A DNA stretch of 43,757 nt from Lingula anatina (lineage: Eukaryota; Brachiopoda; Lingulata; Lingulida; Lingulidae), in contig NW_019773768.1 of the NCBI RefSeq assembly GCF_001039355.2, forward strand, positions 1 to 43,757, in the 5' to 3' direction. Of the stretch, positions 1-10,244 are shown piece after piece (the stretch's first letter is position 1; every line of letters starts with the position of its first letter). A program made the translations under genes and the position numbers. The notes below the pieces were generated by a model, which saw only the letters and a list, made by a program, of their open reading frames with translations, was not told where the DNA came from and ran no database searches.

Positions 1-62
1 GGTGTGCTATTAGAAATTTTCTTTGCTTACTATAAGAAGAAAGTCTACCCGAGGAGGGTGGG

Positions 63-145
63 TGGGAACACTTAGAGAAGTAGGTAACGCGCTTGTCTCT
101 GAGACAGAAGGTCCCCAGTTCGATTCCTGGCGCTTCTAGGTCCCA
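63..145 (+). repeat. tRNA-like segment (SINE head or tRNA pseudogene)
   Basis: The segment has the overall plan of a tRNA. TGGGAAC (63-69) pairs with GGTCCCA (139-145) with one mismatch, as an acceptor stem would. An A-box-like stretch (about 73-90) and a B-box-like AGTTCGATTCC (117-127) stand in the right order for an internal RNA polymerase III promoter. The anticodon arm is poor: TGTCTC/GAGACA pairs perfectly with almost no loop, and the T-stem has mismatches. I therefore read it as a decayed tRNA or the tRNA-derived head of a SINE, not a working tRNA. No poly-A tail or target-site duplication was recognised. Confidence 0.4.
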
Positions 146-227
146 GCAAATTACCTTGTGCAAAAATAAACCCAAATAATTCAAACTACTATAAGAGGAT
201 CATACGAATGAGGAAAAACGCGAACTG

Positions 228-325
228 AGACAGTGGCTCAGTGGGTAAGGCGACAGACTAAGAAGCAGAAAAGAGTAAGCTAGGAGTTGAAAACCTAAGG
301 TTCAAGTCGAGCTGAAGAAAAAAAT
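228..325 (+). repeat. second tRNA-like segment, SINE-type
   Basis: TGGCTCAGTGGGTAAGG (234-250) is a very good match to a polymerase III A box, and GGTTCAAGTC (299-308) to a B box, about 50 bases apart as in tRNA-derived SINEs. An A-rich stretch follows (about 315-325). The flanking stems do not fold into a full cloverleaf. It lies 90 bases after the previous tRNA-like segment; the two could be a dimeric SINE or two insertions. Confidence 0.45.
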
Positions 326-2465
326 GTCAATAATAAACATGTGACAATTTGCACATCATCTATTACAACTTTTATGTACGTTTATTATAACAAATACAAA
401 CAACTACACCATACAGATGTATGCAAAATCCGAACATTACATTTTGGCTCTACATAAAAAGTAATTTTCATAACGACTGCGCAATTTGAGATATAAATTA
501 ATCTTAAATACAACTATCTACAACTAAATGTGTGGGGGATTGTATGCATTTTGAATATTGTCGCTCAAGATCAATCATTTTGGTTCTAAAAAGTGTTCAA
601 GAACACTGCATACAAGACGACATAATACTGACAAGAACATGAAATTCTCAGGTTTTTGCTGCGACTTAAAAGAGAAAGTTGAAGATTTGACGTGAAGTAT
701 TTTACAACTATCGTTCAAAGTTGAAATTGGTGTATTTGTCTTGTGACTGATCCAATATTTCACCGAGGGACATTTTTATCCAAATTCAAGGGTGGTAACA
801 GCATAGAAAATTCAAAATGATTATGATCTCATGTAAGCGTTTCCACCGCACGCGGGTACACACTCCTGACCCCACAACTAACTGTATGTCCCCATGCTGA
901 TGATTACACACAACACCAAACAGCAGTCAAACATTATTCAGTTCTGTAAATTTAATGAATGCTTTCTCATAGATAAATAAATATGTTTTTCTTCTCTTTA
1001 AATCTTAAAATAGGAACAAATTTATGCGCCGTGCGAATCAAGAACAGCATGAAGACATGGTCAGTTTACAACCTTATCCCAGTCAATAGTCATTTTAAGA
1101 ACAATATTACGTAAACAAAATTAAAAAGGTTATGCAAAAACAAGTTTACTTAAAATAACTCTACGGTCACTTGTGTTCAGTGATTCAGAAACACTCAGCA
1201 AAAATAACCCAACAGCACGTGCAGGACTGGCACCTAATCAGGCCTTTTGTTCTCAATCACTCCTTGATCCCGACCGAAATATAGAATTAAGAAAGTACCA
1301 AGTACAAGATCAACATTAAGTAAAACACTGACCTTCCAATTTTGTGGAAAGCTTTTACTCTAACCAATCAAAGTGTCATTTTTTAAATTTTTTTTTTTCA
1401 TGTTTGATTAGAAAAAAAAATTTAGGCGATTAACTGACCAAGCTTCTTTAATTACTAGGAAATACCTATTTCCCCCAAATCAGAACTTTGCGACAACTTT
1501 AGTTTCGGATTTTTCAAAATTTCAACTTGTAAAAGATTCGATGCCAGTTCTACATGTACATTTTAATTGACACATAAGGAAACACTTTCTGCTAATCACA
1601 GTTTCTCTTTGTGAGTATTTCCGCTTTGTAGTGAAGGTATAAAGTTAATTTCCCTTCTTTAATAAAAAAACTTATTAATTGCCAAAAAAACTAACCCAAC
1701 CCCTGACTTGATTTTCTGAAAACGAACATTTCTACCCCCTCCCAGCAATAAAACTATGGGTCTGTCACTGATCAGACATAGTACTAGTATATCAAAATAC
1801 CGGGAACCCAAGGAAGTTTATTCTTACCATGCGTCATAACAGCATATTCATAATTTTAGAAAGTTCCGTTTTAATACGTGTGGGCAATTCTGCAATAACT
1901 CTTAAAAGTGTCATAATTTGGATTACAGCGTTTACAGTTTATTGTAAATTTACGTTTCGCTCATTTCATCCAGTTAACCCACAATAAAAGATTCCTGAAT
2001 GCATTTTACGTATTTTTCTTTTCTAAATTTAACTTCATAAAAATTCAATATTTGTATTCAATTTTATATAAATAATCATGCATTTTCAAGTGCATAACAA
2101 AGCGTCTTATTACATATTTGCCCACACATAATTTTACAATCAAACATTGAACATGTCGTACTATACTAGCACTGTGCTCTGCCTGGGCTTTACTTAATGA
2201 TAATTTTACAATTACTTTCATTTTCATAGATCACTTGAGCAAGGCACTTTTTAACCTCAAAGGTGTCGTTTCAGATTCGAAAACTGGTCGGTATAAACAA
2301 AAATTTAAATTACAATAAAAACATCGTGCGAGGATAGAGTGCTGTACTACAACTTTTTTACACATGTATAATAATAAACCAGCAACTTGCAAGGTTGACG
2401 CTTGGATTTAGTCCATTTTATCGGAAGTTTCATGAAAAAACCACTCGTTACAAGCTGCACTTCAT
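326..2465. other. AT-rich DNA without recognised gene
   Basis: About 2.1 kb in which no open frame resembles a known family and no consistent exon series was seen. Homopolymer A/T runs are frequent (for example about 1380-1425). TACATGTA occurs near 1552. Confidence 0.5.
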
Positions 2466-2696
2466 TTGATACACGTTTTGATGCAGAATATTACAACCCA
2501 AAGCACACATTTCAAACCAAAGCAAATGTCAACCCTGCAAGTTGACTATACGACAAACTTCGGCACACAAGAAAATGTTGACATGGGTGCGGGCGCTAGC
2601 GAACACGAATCTGATGTCTTTTCTGGGAGTGCGTCTATTCTCATCGTAGACGGTTGTTATGAGGCACTGAAATTAAATGAAAATGAAATGGATTAA
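2466..2696 (+). CDS. small hypothetical ORF, 76 codons
   Basis: An open frame ending in TAA whose second half is acidic (repeated Glu, Asp and Ser, ending LKLNENEMD). No signal peptide, membrane segment or family motif is visible. Its composition is more protein-like than its surroundings, but length alone does not exclude chance in AT-rich DNA. It could be a terminal exon or nothing. Confidence 0.15.
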   Translation: MIHVLMQNITTQSTHFKPKQMSTLQVDYTTNFGTQENVDMGAGASEHESDVFSGSASILIVDGCYEALKLNENEMD

Positions 2697-2953
2697 ACAA
2701 AATTCATAACAATATCTTAGGATTTGACAAAGTGAAATACATAATATTAATAATAAGCTTGATTGGTTTTTGGCTTTCTTAGTTATACATTATTTTGCGT
2801 ATTTTGTGGGTAGTGTGATATAAATTCAGGATTTTATTGCTACATGTGCTTATTAAAACCTCTTCAGAATGATTCTACCAATTACTTTATTCCCTTGCAT
2901 CCACACATAAATAAATTCGTAATCCGAATTCTGGCACTTTAGCTCAACTTTTT

Positions 2954-3698
2954 AAAAATCAAATACTTTATGCAAACAATTTATTTCAGATTATAATATC
3001 AAGGACGGTATGTAATCGAAATTGCAATCAGAAAAAAATGAAGTCAAGGGAGGTCGACAGTGCCAAGCAAATATACGTTTGCTTTCCTGGTCGCGGCTAG
3101 TTCTCTATAAAATAATTTGTTTATTGTCAGTTAACTTTAATAAGCAGGATATATTTGTACAGGCCACTGTCAAAAAATAAAAAAGGCACCCATTGGGAGC
3201 TGAGAATGTTACAGTAGTTACCTGCTTTGTCGTCTTGCTTTGTTTAAGACGGAAAAACGAGTTCAGACCTTTGGACGGCTGGAATAATCTTCTCACTTCT
3301 TTATGAGCAAATACTTTCCTTCTGGAAAAAGCAATATAAAAAGTTATTTAACTTTCCAAGCTCATTTCGGCATTCATGTCAATGAATTTTATCCAAGAGC
3401 CATTACGTCTGAAGTGGGAAATGCATACTTTTGGATAAAATATCGTCAACATAAACCGATCAGTGTTGCCTTATATCATCTATACAGTACTTACAACAAA
3501 CTACATCAGTTCTCAGTGCCAAAATTTCAGTCTACGTGTGGAAATTGTGGCAATGTGGCACGTGAAGCTTCTTCCTCTTCCTTCTGACCTTGGTCCTATC
3601 TGAATACCTCTCACCAAAATGCTCACCTGGTTTACATAATAATAGCACTGACTGTGGGATTGTGTTAGAGAAGACACGATGCGGCTTAACGCAATCTA
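2954..3698. repeat. 745-bp direct duplication, copy 1
   Basis: The stretch from AAAAATCAAATACTTTATGC to GCGGCTTAACGCAATCTA recurs almost base for base at 3703-4447, with scattered substitutions and small indels. The join between the copies contains a single N at 3699. It holds open frames on both strands (for example 3303-3587 +, and a minus frame over 3105-3296 conserved in both copies), none of a recognised family. The sequence could be a repeat in its own right, or one locus assembled twice. Confidence 0.85.
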
Positions 3699-3702
3699 NC
3701 AT

Positions 3703-4447
3703 AAAAATCAAATACTTTATGCAAACAATTTATTTCAGATTATAATATCAAGGACGGTATGTAATCGAAATTGCAATCAGAAAAAAATGAAGTCAAGGGA
3801 GGTCGACAGTGCCAAGCAAATATACGTTTGCTTTCCTGGTCGCGGCTAGTTCTCTATCAAATAATTTGTTTATTGTCAGTTAACTTTAATAAACAGGATA
3901 TATTTGTACAGGTCACTGTCAAAAAATAAAAAAGGCACCCATTGGGAGCTGAGAATGTTACAGTAGTTACCTGCTTTGTCGTCTTGCTTTGTTTAAGACG
4001 GAATAACGCGTTCAGACCTTTGGACGGCTGGAATAATCTTCTCACTTCTTTATGAGCAAATGATTTCCTTCTGGAAAAAGGAACATAAAAAGTTATTTAA
4101 TTTTCCAAGCTCATTTCGGCATTCATTTCAATGAAATATATCCAAGAACCATTACGTCTGAAGTGGGAAATGCATACTTTTGGATAAAATATCGTCAACA
4201 TAAATCGATCAGTGTTGTCTTATATCATCTATACAGTACTTACAACAAACTACATCAGTTCTCAGTGCCAAAATTTCAGTCTACGTGTGGACATTGTTCA
4301 ATGTGGCACGTAAAGCTTCTTCCTCTTCCTTCTGACCTTGGTCCTATCTGAATACCTCTCACCAAAATGCTCACCTGGTTTACATAATAATAGCACTGAC
4401 TGTGGGATTGTGTTAGAGAAGACACGATGCGGCTTAACGCAATCTAA
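3703..4447. repeat. 745-bp direct duplication, copy 2
   Basis: Partner of 2954-3698. After position 4447 the sequence continues uniquely (AACGTTATCATCAGG), whereas copy 1 stops at the N. That is the pattern expected if copy 1 is the end of an alternative contig. Open frames at 4163-4351 and 4338-4592 show no known domain. Confidence 0.85.
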
Positions 4448-4781
4448 ACGTTATCATCAGGTTATTGCACAAACAAACCATTTTGTTTTGTCCATCTATA
4501 GACCTTCATCCCAAATAAATGAGGTTTTTATTATTAAAGCATCCCAATTAAAACATGCTGTCACCTATTGCTCTAGCACTGTAAATATTTAACACTAGAG
4601 TTGTGGCGACTTAGGTTTGTACTAAAAATTCTACATGTATATCTAACATTTTAATTTTTATGCAGCAGTACATATGAACCCAAATATGCTTCTTAGAAAA
4701 AATAAATCACATAAGAATCAGTTTACTGAGTTACGCATCATTCGTGAAGGTATTGTTTTCTGATTTCATTGTTTGTTCTCT

Positions 4782-5100
4782 GTTGTATATGTGCGCACGC
4801 TTGTTTTTACGTCGCTTATTCTTCTTTGTTACGTTAAAATGATACATACGTTACCGATATATACGTTACCATGAAGCGTGTAAATATTTATTCTATTTTC
4901 ATTGGTTTTCTTTCGCTTTATGGGCCAACACTTATGTCTTTTATTTGGGTTTCATTAAAATAGTGTTGGCGCACAAAAGGAAAGACAACCAATGAAAATA
5001 GAATAAAAAATATTTACACGCTTTATGGTAACGTATGTATCATTTTAACGTAACAAAGATGAATGAGCGACGTTATAACATGCGTGCGCACATATACAAC
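4782..5100. mobile_element. foldback element (319 bp, near-complete hairpin)
   Basis: The left arm (4782-4932, beginning GTTGTATATGTGCGCACGC) is repeated in inverted orientation as the right arm (4962-5100, ending GCGTGCGCACATATACAAC). Only about 29 bases form the loop. The arms match closely over their whole length with small indels, so the single strand would fold into a hairpin of roughly 140 bp. It has no coding capacity. The plan fits a foldback or MITE-type non-autonomous transposon. No convincing target-site duplication was found. Confidence 0.85.
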
Positions 5101-5395
5101 GTCGCTGACTTGATATCTGTAATATTCTGCAGGGAGAAATGGGAGACATGGCCTAGTTTTTTACCTCTCAAACAGTTTGCAATATACTTTGTCTTTCAGT
5201 GGTCCCCGATTCTTTAATATTACCAATGTTATCACTTTGAACCGCATAAAACACTTTTGGAAGTAAAAGAATCATATTAGAAACTATCACTACACTTTCT
5301 TTATATCATTTTATTTTTATTCATCTTAGTATTGCCACTGACATATCTACTAGTGCCTTAATTTAGGACTCATTCCCAATGACACTATTGATGTA

Positions 5396-5570
5396 TGTAA
5401 ATCGATCCAGCTCCACAGGGACTCTTGCTGAATGCAATTGGATTGGCTCGCCTCCTTTTGTTTATAACATGCTTGTTTTCCATTTTCTACTCAAAGCTAG
5501 GGGGTGGTATGCTAATCTCTTTATCTGATTACATTCAGCAAGAGTCCCCCTGAATTGATCTACCTAAACA
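5396..5570. mobile_element. MITE-like element with ~40-bp imperfect TIRs
   Basis: GGGACTCTTGCTGAATGCAAT (about 5418-5438) is matched in inverse orientation by ATTACATTCAGCAAGAGTCCC (about 5529-5549). Weaker pairing extends outward through GTAAATCGATC on the left and GAATTGATCTAC on the right. The 175-bp length, inverted ends and lack of an ORF fit a miniature inverted-repeat element. The exact borders and family are unknown. Confidence 0.65.
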
Positions 5571-5639
5571 GATAAAGCACTGAATGCACTCTTATTTTTA
5601 TTGGGACTGAGTTCTTAGACCTAAATATTCTTACACAGT

Positions 5640-6370
5640 CATATAAATAAAACAACAACAATAAATAATAATAATAATATTATTTAATGTTGATTTATAA
5701 TTAAAAGTTGGTTGGTACATTTATAATGTTGAAATGATAATTCTCAGAAAAACAAAGGTCAAATACATTTTCAAGAAGTGCATTAAAATTGAAAGTTATG
5801 AATAAAGTTGATTATAATAATCTAAAATAATATAAGTATGATAAATATTGACAAAACTGCATTGTAGACTTTCAAATTAATTTTCAAAGACTTACAAAAT
5901 TGTATTTGTTAACATCTGCACAGTACTTTTTAATTACATTTGTGCATTAAAAATTCCCCCTAGTAAATGTATATGTACTTTGTACATATTTCATAAGGAA
6001 AGAAAAGTCTGAAATTTACTGCAAAGAGATTGTAGTTTGCCACTTTTAAAATTTTCTCTCTTATTGTAAATCATGTCCACAGTGTGTTCAGTGATTTCTA
6101 TATGAGACTACAGACACATATTCAACTATGATCCCCACTGCACAATGAATAAAATAGTCACCACATACTGCCTGGTTGGGGTTATGTGTGTAAATGAAAT
6201 ATCTTAAATATGACAGTAAGTGTAAAACTACATGTAACTCTCAAGTGGTGAAAAACTAGAAAACTTTTATTTATCAAGTATCCTTCACCAGTTTTGTATA
6301 CATACCTGTTGTAAGCATAAGTTTTCCCCCCTACCCAGGTTCTGTATGATATTATTTGTCACTGAGCACA
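5640..6370. other. AT-rich gene-free stretch with short AAT microsatellite
   Basis: An (AAT)n-like run lies at about 5658-5682. Nothing else recognisable was seen here. Confidence 0.5.
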
Positions 6371-6553
6371 TTCAGAACAGTGAACTAACAGATCCCTGGA
6401 TCAAATATGGCCACCCACTAAATGCTAATACTTGTTGCTTAATCCCTGTGGGGAATCTATTCAGTGTCTAATCAGGCATTTTGATTTTAATTAACAAGCT
6501 TTTTAGAAGGTGGCCATATTTGATCCGCGGATCTGTTAGTCCACTGTTCTGAA
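6371..6553. mobile_element. MITE with 45-bp terminal inverted repeats
   Basis: Left end TTCAGAACAGTGAACTAACA (from 6371) through GGCCACC (6415) is matched by the right end 6509-6553 in inverse orientation with only a few mismatches over 45 bases. The right end closes with CCACTGTTCTGAA. The total is 183 bp with no ORF. The ends are better preserved than those of the 5.4-kb element, suggesting later insertion. The TIRs do not match any family I can name with certainty. Confidence 0.85.
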
Positions 6554-7550
6554 GCAGCCAATGAGGCATGAGAGAGAAAATATAACAACAGCTACTGTAT
6601 AGGAGTCTAAAAATTTCTTAGTATTTAATTTCTCTTTCTCACCTCTCTTTATCTATGCCTCTTTACAACTTCAACCCAGTTTCTCTGAAATAAAATTCTG
6701 CACTAATGAGCATAAATAAACATTCTATGATTATAAACAGCTCCAGAATTACCAGGTGGGAATTTACTAGGTACCAGTACTTATAACAGGCATTAACAAT
6801 GTGATGGTTCAGTCATCATTCTGACTTGCTTTATCTAGTATTAGTTTATTACAACTACTTTAGGCAAACTAACTCAATAAATAACTTTGAACATTTAAGA
6901 TAAGAAAATACCTTGTCTTTTGATTCAATTTCATTAAAAAAAATTAACATAAAATTACAAAGTAAACAAAATCAATAATAAGTACTCATCTTTTATAAAG
7001 ACTACACTGAGATCACAACAGTAGTATACATACTAGTATAGAAGCTTCAGTATACGAACAGTTACTGCAAAAAGTTGTTGAACTCATAATTTTAAAGGAA
7101 TAATAATAAAATGATATTCTGCATATTACTTATACAGAATTGCTGCAAACATCTTTTATACCTAATTACCCTTGTGGAAACATTAAAATGAGCACTAACA
7201 TAAGACAAGACAGCAAAGCTGCCAAAATATACAGACACCAAAACATAAAACATGTTAAAACAAAAGAATTAGACTTTTTTCTGTGACAACAGTGAATATA
7301 TAAAATTATCATACATAATGTATAAATATGAATATGTGGGTCAAGGTTTATGGGTTTGCAGTTTTACCATTAGTTATATAACAGCTTCTTTCAATACTTA
7401 TAAAACTGTACACACGTATTTGTAAAAATAATCAAATCCTGCTAATTTTTAATTCAAGCAGCTCTTTAATAAACAAAACCACTCTGTAAATTTGATATAA
7501 AATAAAACATGGTTTGGTATCTATGGTAAGACAGTCACCAAAATACATGC
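6554..7550. other. AT-rich gene-free stretch
   Basis: No supported gene. It contains the segment 7294-7361, listed separately as a dispersed repeat. Confidence 0.45.
7294..7361. repeat. dispersed repeat, copy A (partner at 14009)
   Basis: GAATATATAA-ATTATCATA-ATAATGTA followed by GGGTCAAG-TTTATGGGTTT is shared with 14009-14061. This copy has about 15 extra bases in the middle. The two copies are 6.7 kb apart, so an interspersed element fragment is likely. Family unknown. Confidence 0.6.
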
Positions 7551-7604
7551 AAAAATAAAATAAAATAAAATAAAATAAAATAAATAAATAAATAAATAAA
7601 TAAT
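7551..7604. repeat. microsatellite (AAAAT)n then (AAAT)n
   Basis: About seven AAAAT units run into about five AAAT units, a compound microsatellite probably born from a poly-A-rich stretch. Confidence 0.95.
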
Positions 7605-7633
7605 GATTTTTTAAAATTTTTTACTCAGTCAAA

Positions 7634-7864
7634 GTGGGAGGGGGTGCATGCACCATGTTCAGAATGATCACCAGTGGATGTCTGGAGATGGCTACAGGAA
7701 CATGGACCCTATCTCCTGATGTCAGGGAGGAAAAAGAAATGGTTGGAGCTTGGTTCACAAACTTTGGCAGCCTTGGGACAAATCATGATCAACAAAAGAT
7801 TTCAGAAGGACATTATGTCAGGAACAAGTATTTTCCCCAAATAAAGGAGGAAAATAATGGATGA
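7634..7864 (+). CDS. hypothetical ORF, 76 codons
   Basis: An open frame beginning in a Gly-rich stretch and ending NKYFPQIKEENNG. Base composition is richer in G than its surroundings. No domain was recognised. It may be an exon or a fragment of an unrecognised element. Confidence 0.2.
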   Translation: MGGGACTMFRMITSGCLEMATGTWTLSPDVREEKEMVGAWFTNFGSLGTNHDQQKISEGHYVRNKYFPQIKEENNG

Positions 7865-8466
7865 CTTCACAAACTTATTTTTTTTTTAGACACATAAGAA
7901 ACAATGTATCAACTCTCATAATTTAATGTACTGTTCTAAAAGGAATTCCTACAAGCCCCCAGCATACAGGCCTCGTAATTATCTGGTAGCCATTGATTAT
8001 CAAAGTCACAAAGACAAACCAGCGGCAATTGACTTTCAATCAGCTGAAATATGCTAAATGAACAAAAAATTAACATTCCTTTCAAGTAGTGCCAGTGTAA
8101 TTCTCTATGCACCCAAAAGAGCTACCTGATATATTTGGTAAATTGTTTTTTGCTTTTCACAAGTTTCTGCTTGCCAAGTCAGTATTATGTTAAAGTATTA
8201 AAGTCTTTCAAATAGTCTTTTAGTCTTTTAAGGTATACTCATCAGAACAGTAAGCAGCTAGCTGCTAGCATTACTGGTAAATTCCAGTCTTATTATACTT
8301 GGAAATTTGATATGAGGCTTTCAAGCATGGTCCTTAGGCAGCAAAGGTGCATTTAGAACCATTGGACCTTGCCAAATACATCCCCTGTTCTTGCACCACA
8401 CAAGAATAAGAAAGAAAGAGAAAGAAAATCAAGACTAAAGTAAAATCAATTGGAGACATTGTCACA
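7865..8466. other. gene-free stretch upstream of the CACTA/Pogo repeat
   Basis: No coding or structural feature was recognised. Confidence 0.4.
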
Positions 8467-9039
8467 CTAGCTGTAAATGCACCGGGCAGAGTGGTAATGT
8501 GCAGTTTTATATGATAAGGCTATGAACGATGCAACTGCATGGGTGGACACACATTATAACTACATGTGTATGCAGGGGTGTAAAAAGTAAGCATTAATCC
8601 ATTACGTATTTGTTACCTTTTATTTAATTATATACCATATTCACAATTCGTTCATTTATTCTTGTTTATTTATTTATATTTTTTGTAGTTTTGGACCCTA
8701 TGCATAAGCTACATCGTTTATGGACGAGTGACTAAAGCACTCTACTTTCAATATAATAAACTTTCATCATCATATCTACAAAACAGCGTTTGTTTTGCAG
8801 TAACACCAGCTATGCCTTAATTATTTCTGAAAGAGGAAAGGATCTCATCTTGCATTTCTCTGTATGTCATAATGATACAGTTTTTCATGTTTCACAACCA
8901 TATTCTTATTTCTTCATATTTCTAAGAGACTGACTCACTTCAGTGGATTTCAACTGAACACAACAATACAGCTGCATCTCCATAGTCAGAAGGTTCAATG
9001 ATTCAAAGATATGATGGTTATGTTCCAAGTGTTTTGCAT

Positions 9040-9240
9040 AAAGGTAGACTCCTTTGGCGCCCACCTGACGGACAAGGTGCGACAAGACAGACAAATGCTA
9101 CAATGGCCATAATACCAGGAGGATGCACGTCCAAGGCACAGCTGCTTGATGTCTGCTTCAACAAGCCTTTCAAGGACCAACTACAAAAGCTATGGACTGA
9201 CTTCATGAGGGAGGCGGTGAACAGGACTGACAGGAGACTT
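9040..9240 (+). pseudogene. Pogo/Tigger-type DDE transposase fragment, copy 1
   Basis: The end of a Pogo/Tigger DDE domain. One frame reads VDSFGAHLTDKVRQ, corresponding to the family's D-S-F-x-A-H block with a catalytic Asp. After a frameshift another frame reads IPGGCTSKAQ, then LLDV and NKPFKDQL, the family's IPGG-T-S--QPLDV--NKPFK signature. Everything N-terminal of this is missing. It runs directly into CACTA-type sequence downstream, which is odd because the two transposase families are unrelated. It is not functional. Confidence 0.75.
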
Positions 9241-9249
9241 GTCAAATCT

Positions 9250-10035
9250 CCATGGCACAGAAGGCATTCATCAGTGACACACCTGCCCAGGCCTTCATTA
9301 AAAACATTAAGTCTTTCTCTGGGTATCATGGCTGTGATAAATACACCCAACCAGGCAAATGGGTGGAGAAAATGACCTTCCCAGAGACAATGTCCCAGTT
9401 AGGACTGACTCGTCATTTGACGAAATCAGAGATGAAGAACATCACCATGGACCCACTCCACTGTATAAAGTGAATACTCTTGTTTCCCCCTAGACTACAT
9501 GCATGTTGTTTGGTGGTGAAACATTTACTTCTTATGTGGATGAAAGGTCCCTTGAAATGTAGACTTGGAGGGGGCATTTTGAATGAAATATCAATTAAGA
9601 CATTTAGTTTTTCTTAAACCAAATTTACCATCTGAATTTTCCAGAAGGCCGAGACCTTTGTCTGAAATTGCTAATTAAAAAGCTACAGAATTTCGCCAGT
9701 TGCTGTTATACACTGGGCCTGTTGCACTGTCTGAAATTCTAGACCCCAATTTATATCATCACTTTTTACTCTTATGTGTATCAATGCACATATTACTAAA
9801 TGACCACTTATGTAAACAGTACAATAGTTATGCAAATGAGCTTCTTGTAGTTTTTGTACAGCAGCTTATGCAAACGTATGGACAAGAAATGGCAGTATAC
9901 AATATTCATGGGTTGACACATCTCTCATTGGATGCAAACAACTTTGGGAGCCTAGATAATATTTCAGCATTTCCTTTTGAAAATTATTTACAGAAACTAA
10001 AACACATGGTGCGGAAACCCTCCTTCTCCATATAA
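9250..10035 (+). pseudogene. CACTA (EnSpm) transposase remnant, copy 1
   Basis: The frame at 9252-9473 contains DTPAQAFIKNIK and SGYHGCDKYTQ, then a Gly-Lys-Trp-Val block and MTFPET. These are typical of animal CACTA tnp2-like transposases, where a Cys-Asp-Lys-Cys metal site normally follows SGY. The frame at 9700-10035 carries LLYTGPVALS, then LCKQYNSYANELLVVF and the DUF4218-like block VYNIHGLTHLSLDANNFG..LDNISAFPFENYLQKLK. The pieces are separated by frameshifts and stops. The C-terminus dissolves into 33-bp repeats at 10002. It would have cut and pasted a CACTA element; it is now dead. Confidence 0.8.
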
Positions 10036-10243
10036 CACATGGTGTGGAAACCATCCTTCTCCATATAACACATGGTGCGGAAACCATCCTTCTCCATATA
10101 ACACATGGTGTGGAAACCATCCTTCTCCATATCACACATGGTGTGGAAACCATCCTTCTCCATATAACACATGGTGTGGAAACCATGCTTTTCCATATAA
10201 CACATGGTGTGGAAACCATCCTTCTCCATATAACACATGATGT
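10002..10243 (+). repeat. 33-bp minisatellite inside the transposase end
   Basis: Seven full units of 33 bases start at 10002, 10035, 10068, 10101, 10134, 10167 and 10200, with a partial eighth at 10233 that stops at the N. Each starts ACACATGGTG and ends CTTCTCCATAT-A. The single-copy source is the CACTA coding sequence that reads HMVWKPPFSIS in copy 2 (about 11778-11810). 33 is a multiple of three, so open frames run through several frames on both strands. These are artefacts of the repeat and not genes. Confidence 0.95.
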
Positions 10244-10244
10244 N

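Larger units (their letters stand above)
8467..10036 (+). repeat. 1.57-kb duplicated segment, copy 1
   Basis: The stretch from CTAGCTGTAAATGCACCGGGC onward recurs from 10245, the base after a single N at 10244. Identity is high but visibly below that of the 18-20 kb duplication. There are indels (copy 1 has GCATAAAGGTAGACTCC where copy 2 lacks it) and the two copies carry different frameshifts. Copy 1 is cut off in the minisatellite before the end of the transposase, while copy 2 continues into the rest of the gene. Confidence 0.85.

Noticed and set aside
63-145. A functional tRNA gene
   Set aside because: The anticodon arm has no proper loop and the T-stem is mismatched.
3105-3296. Minus-strand 63-codon ORF conserved in both copies (also 3857-4045)
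   Set aside because: Conservation reflects the whole-segment duplication; no family motif and no frame-specific conservation can be shown from two copies.
8906-9350. Minus-strand ORFs over the Pogo fragment, and their twins at 10684-11069
   Set aside because: They are antisense shadows; the + strand carries the recognisable family motifs.
10002-10243. 33-bp direct repeats as a CRISPR array
   Set aside because: Units are contiguous with no unique spacers, lie in animal DNA and derive from transposase coding sequence.
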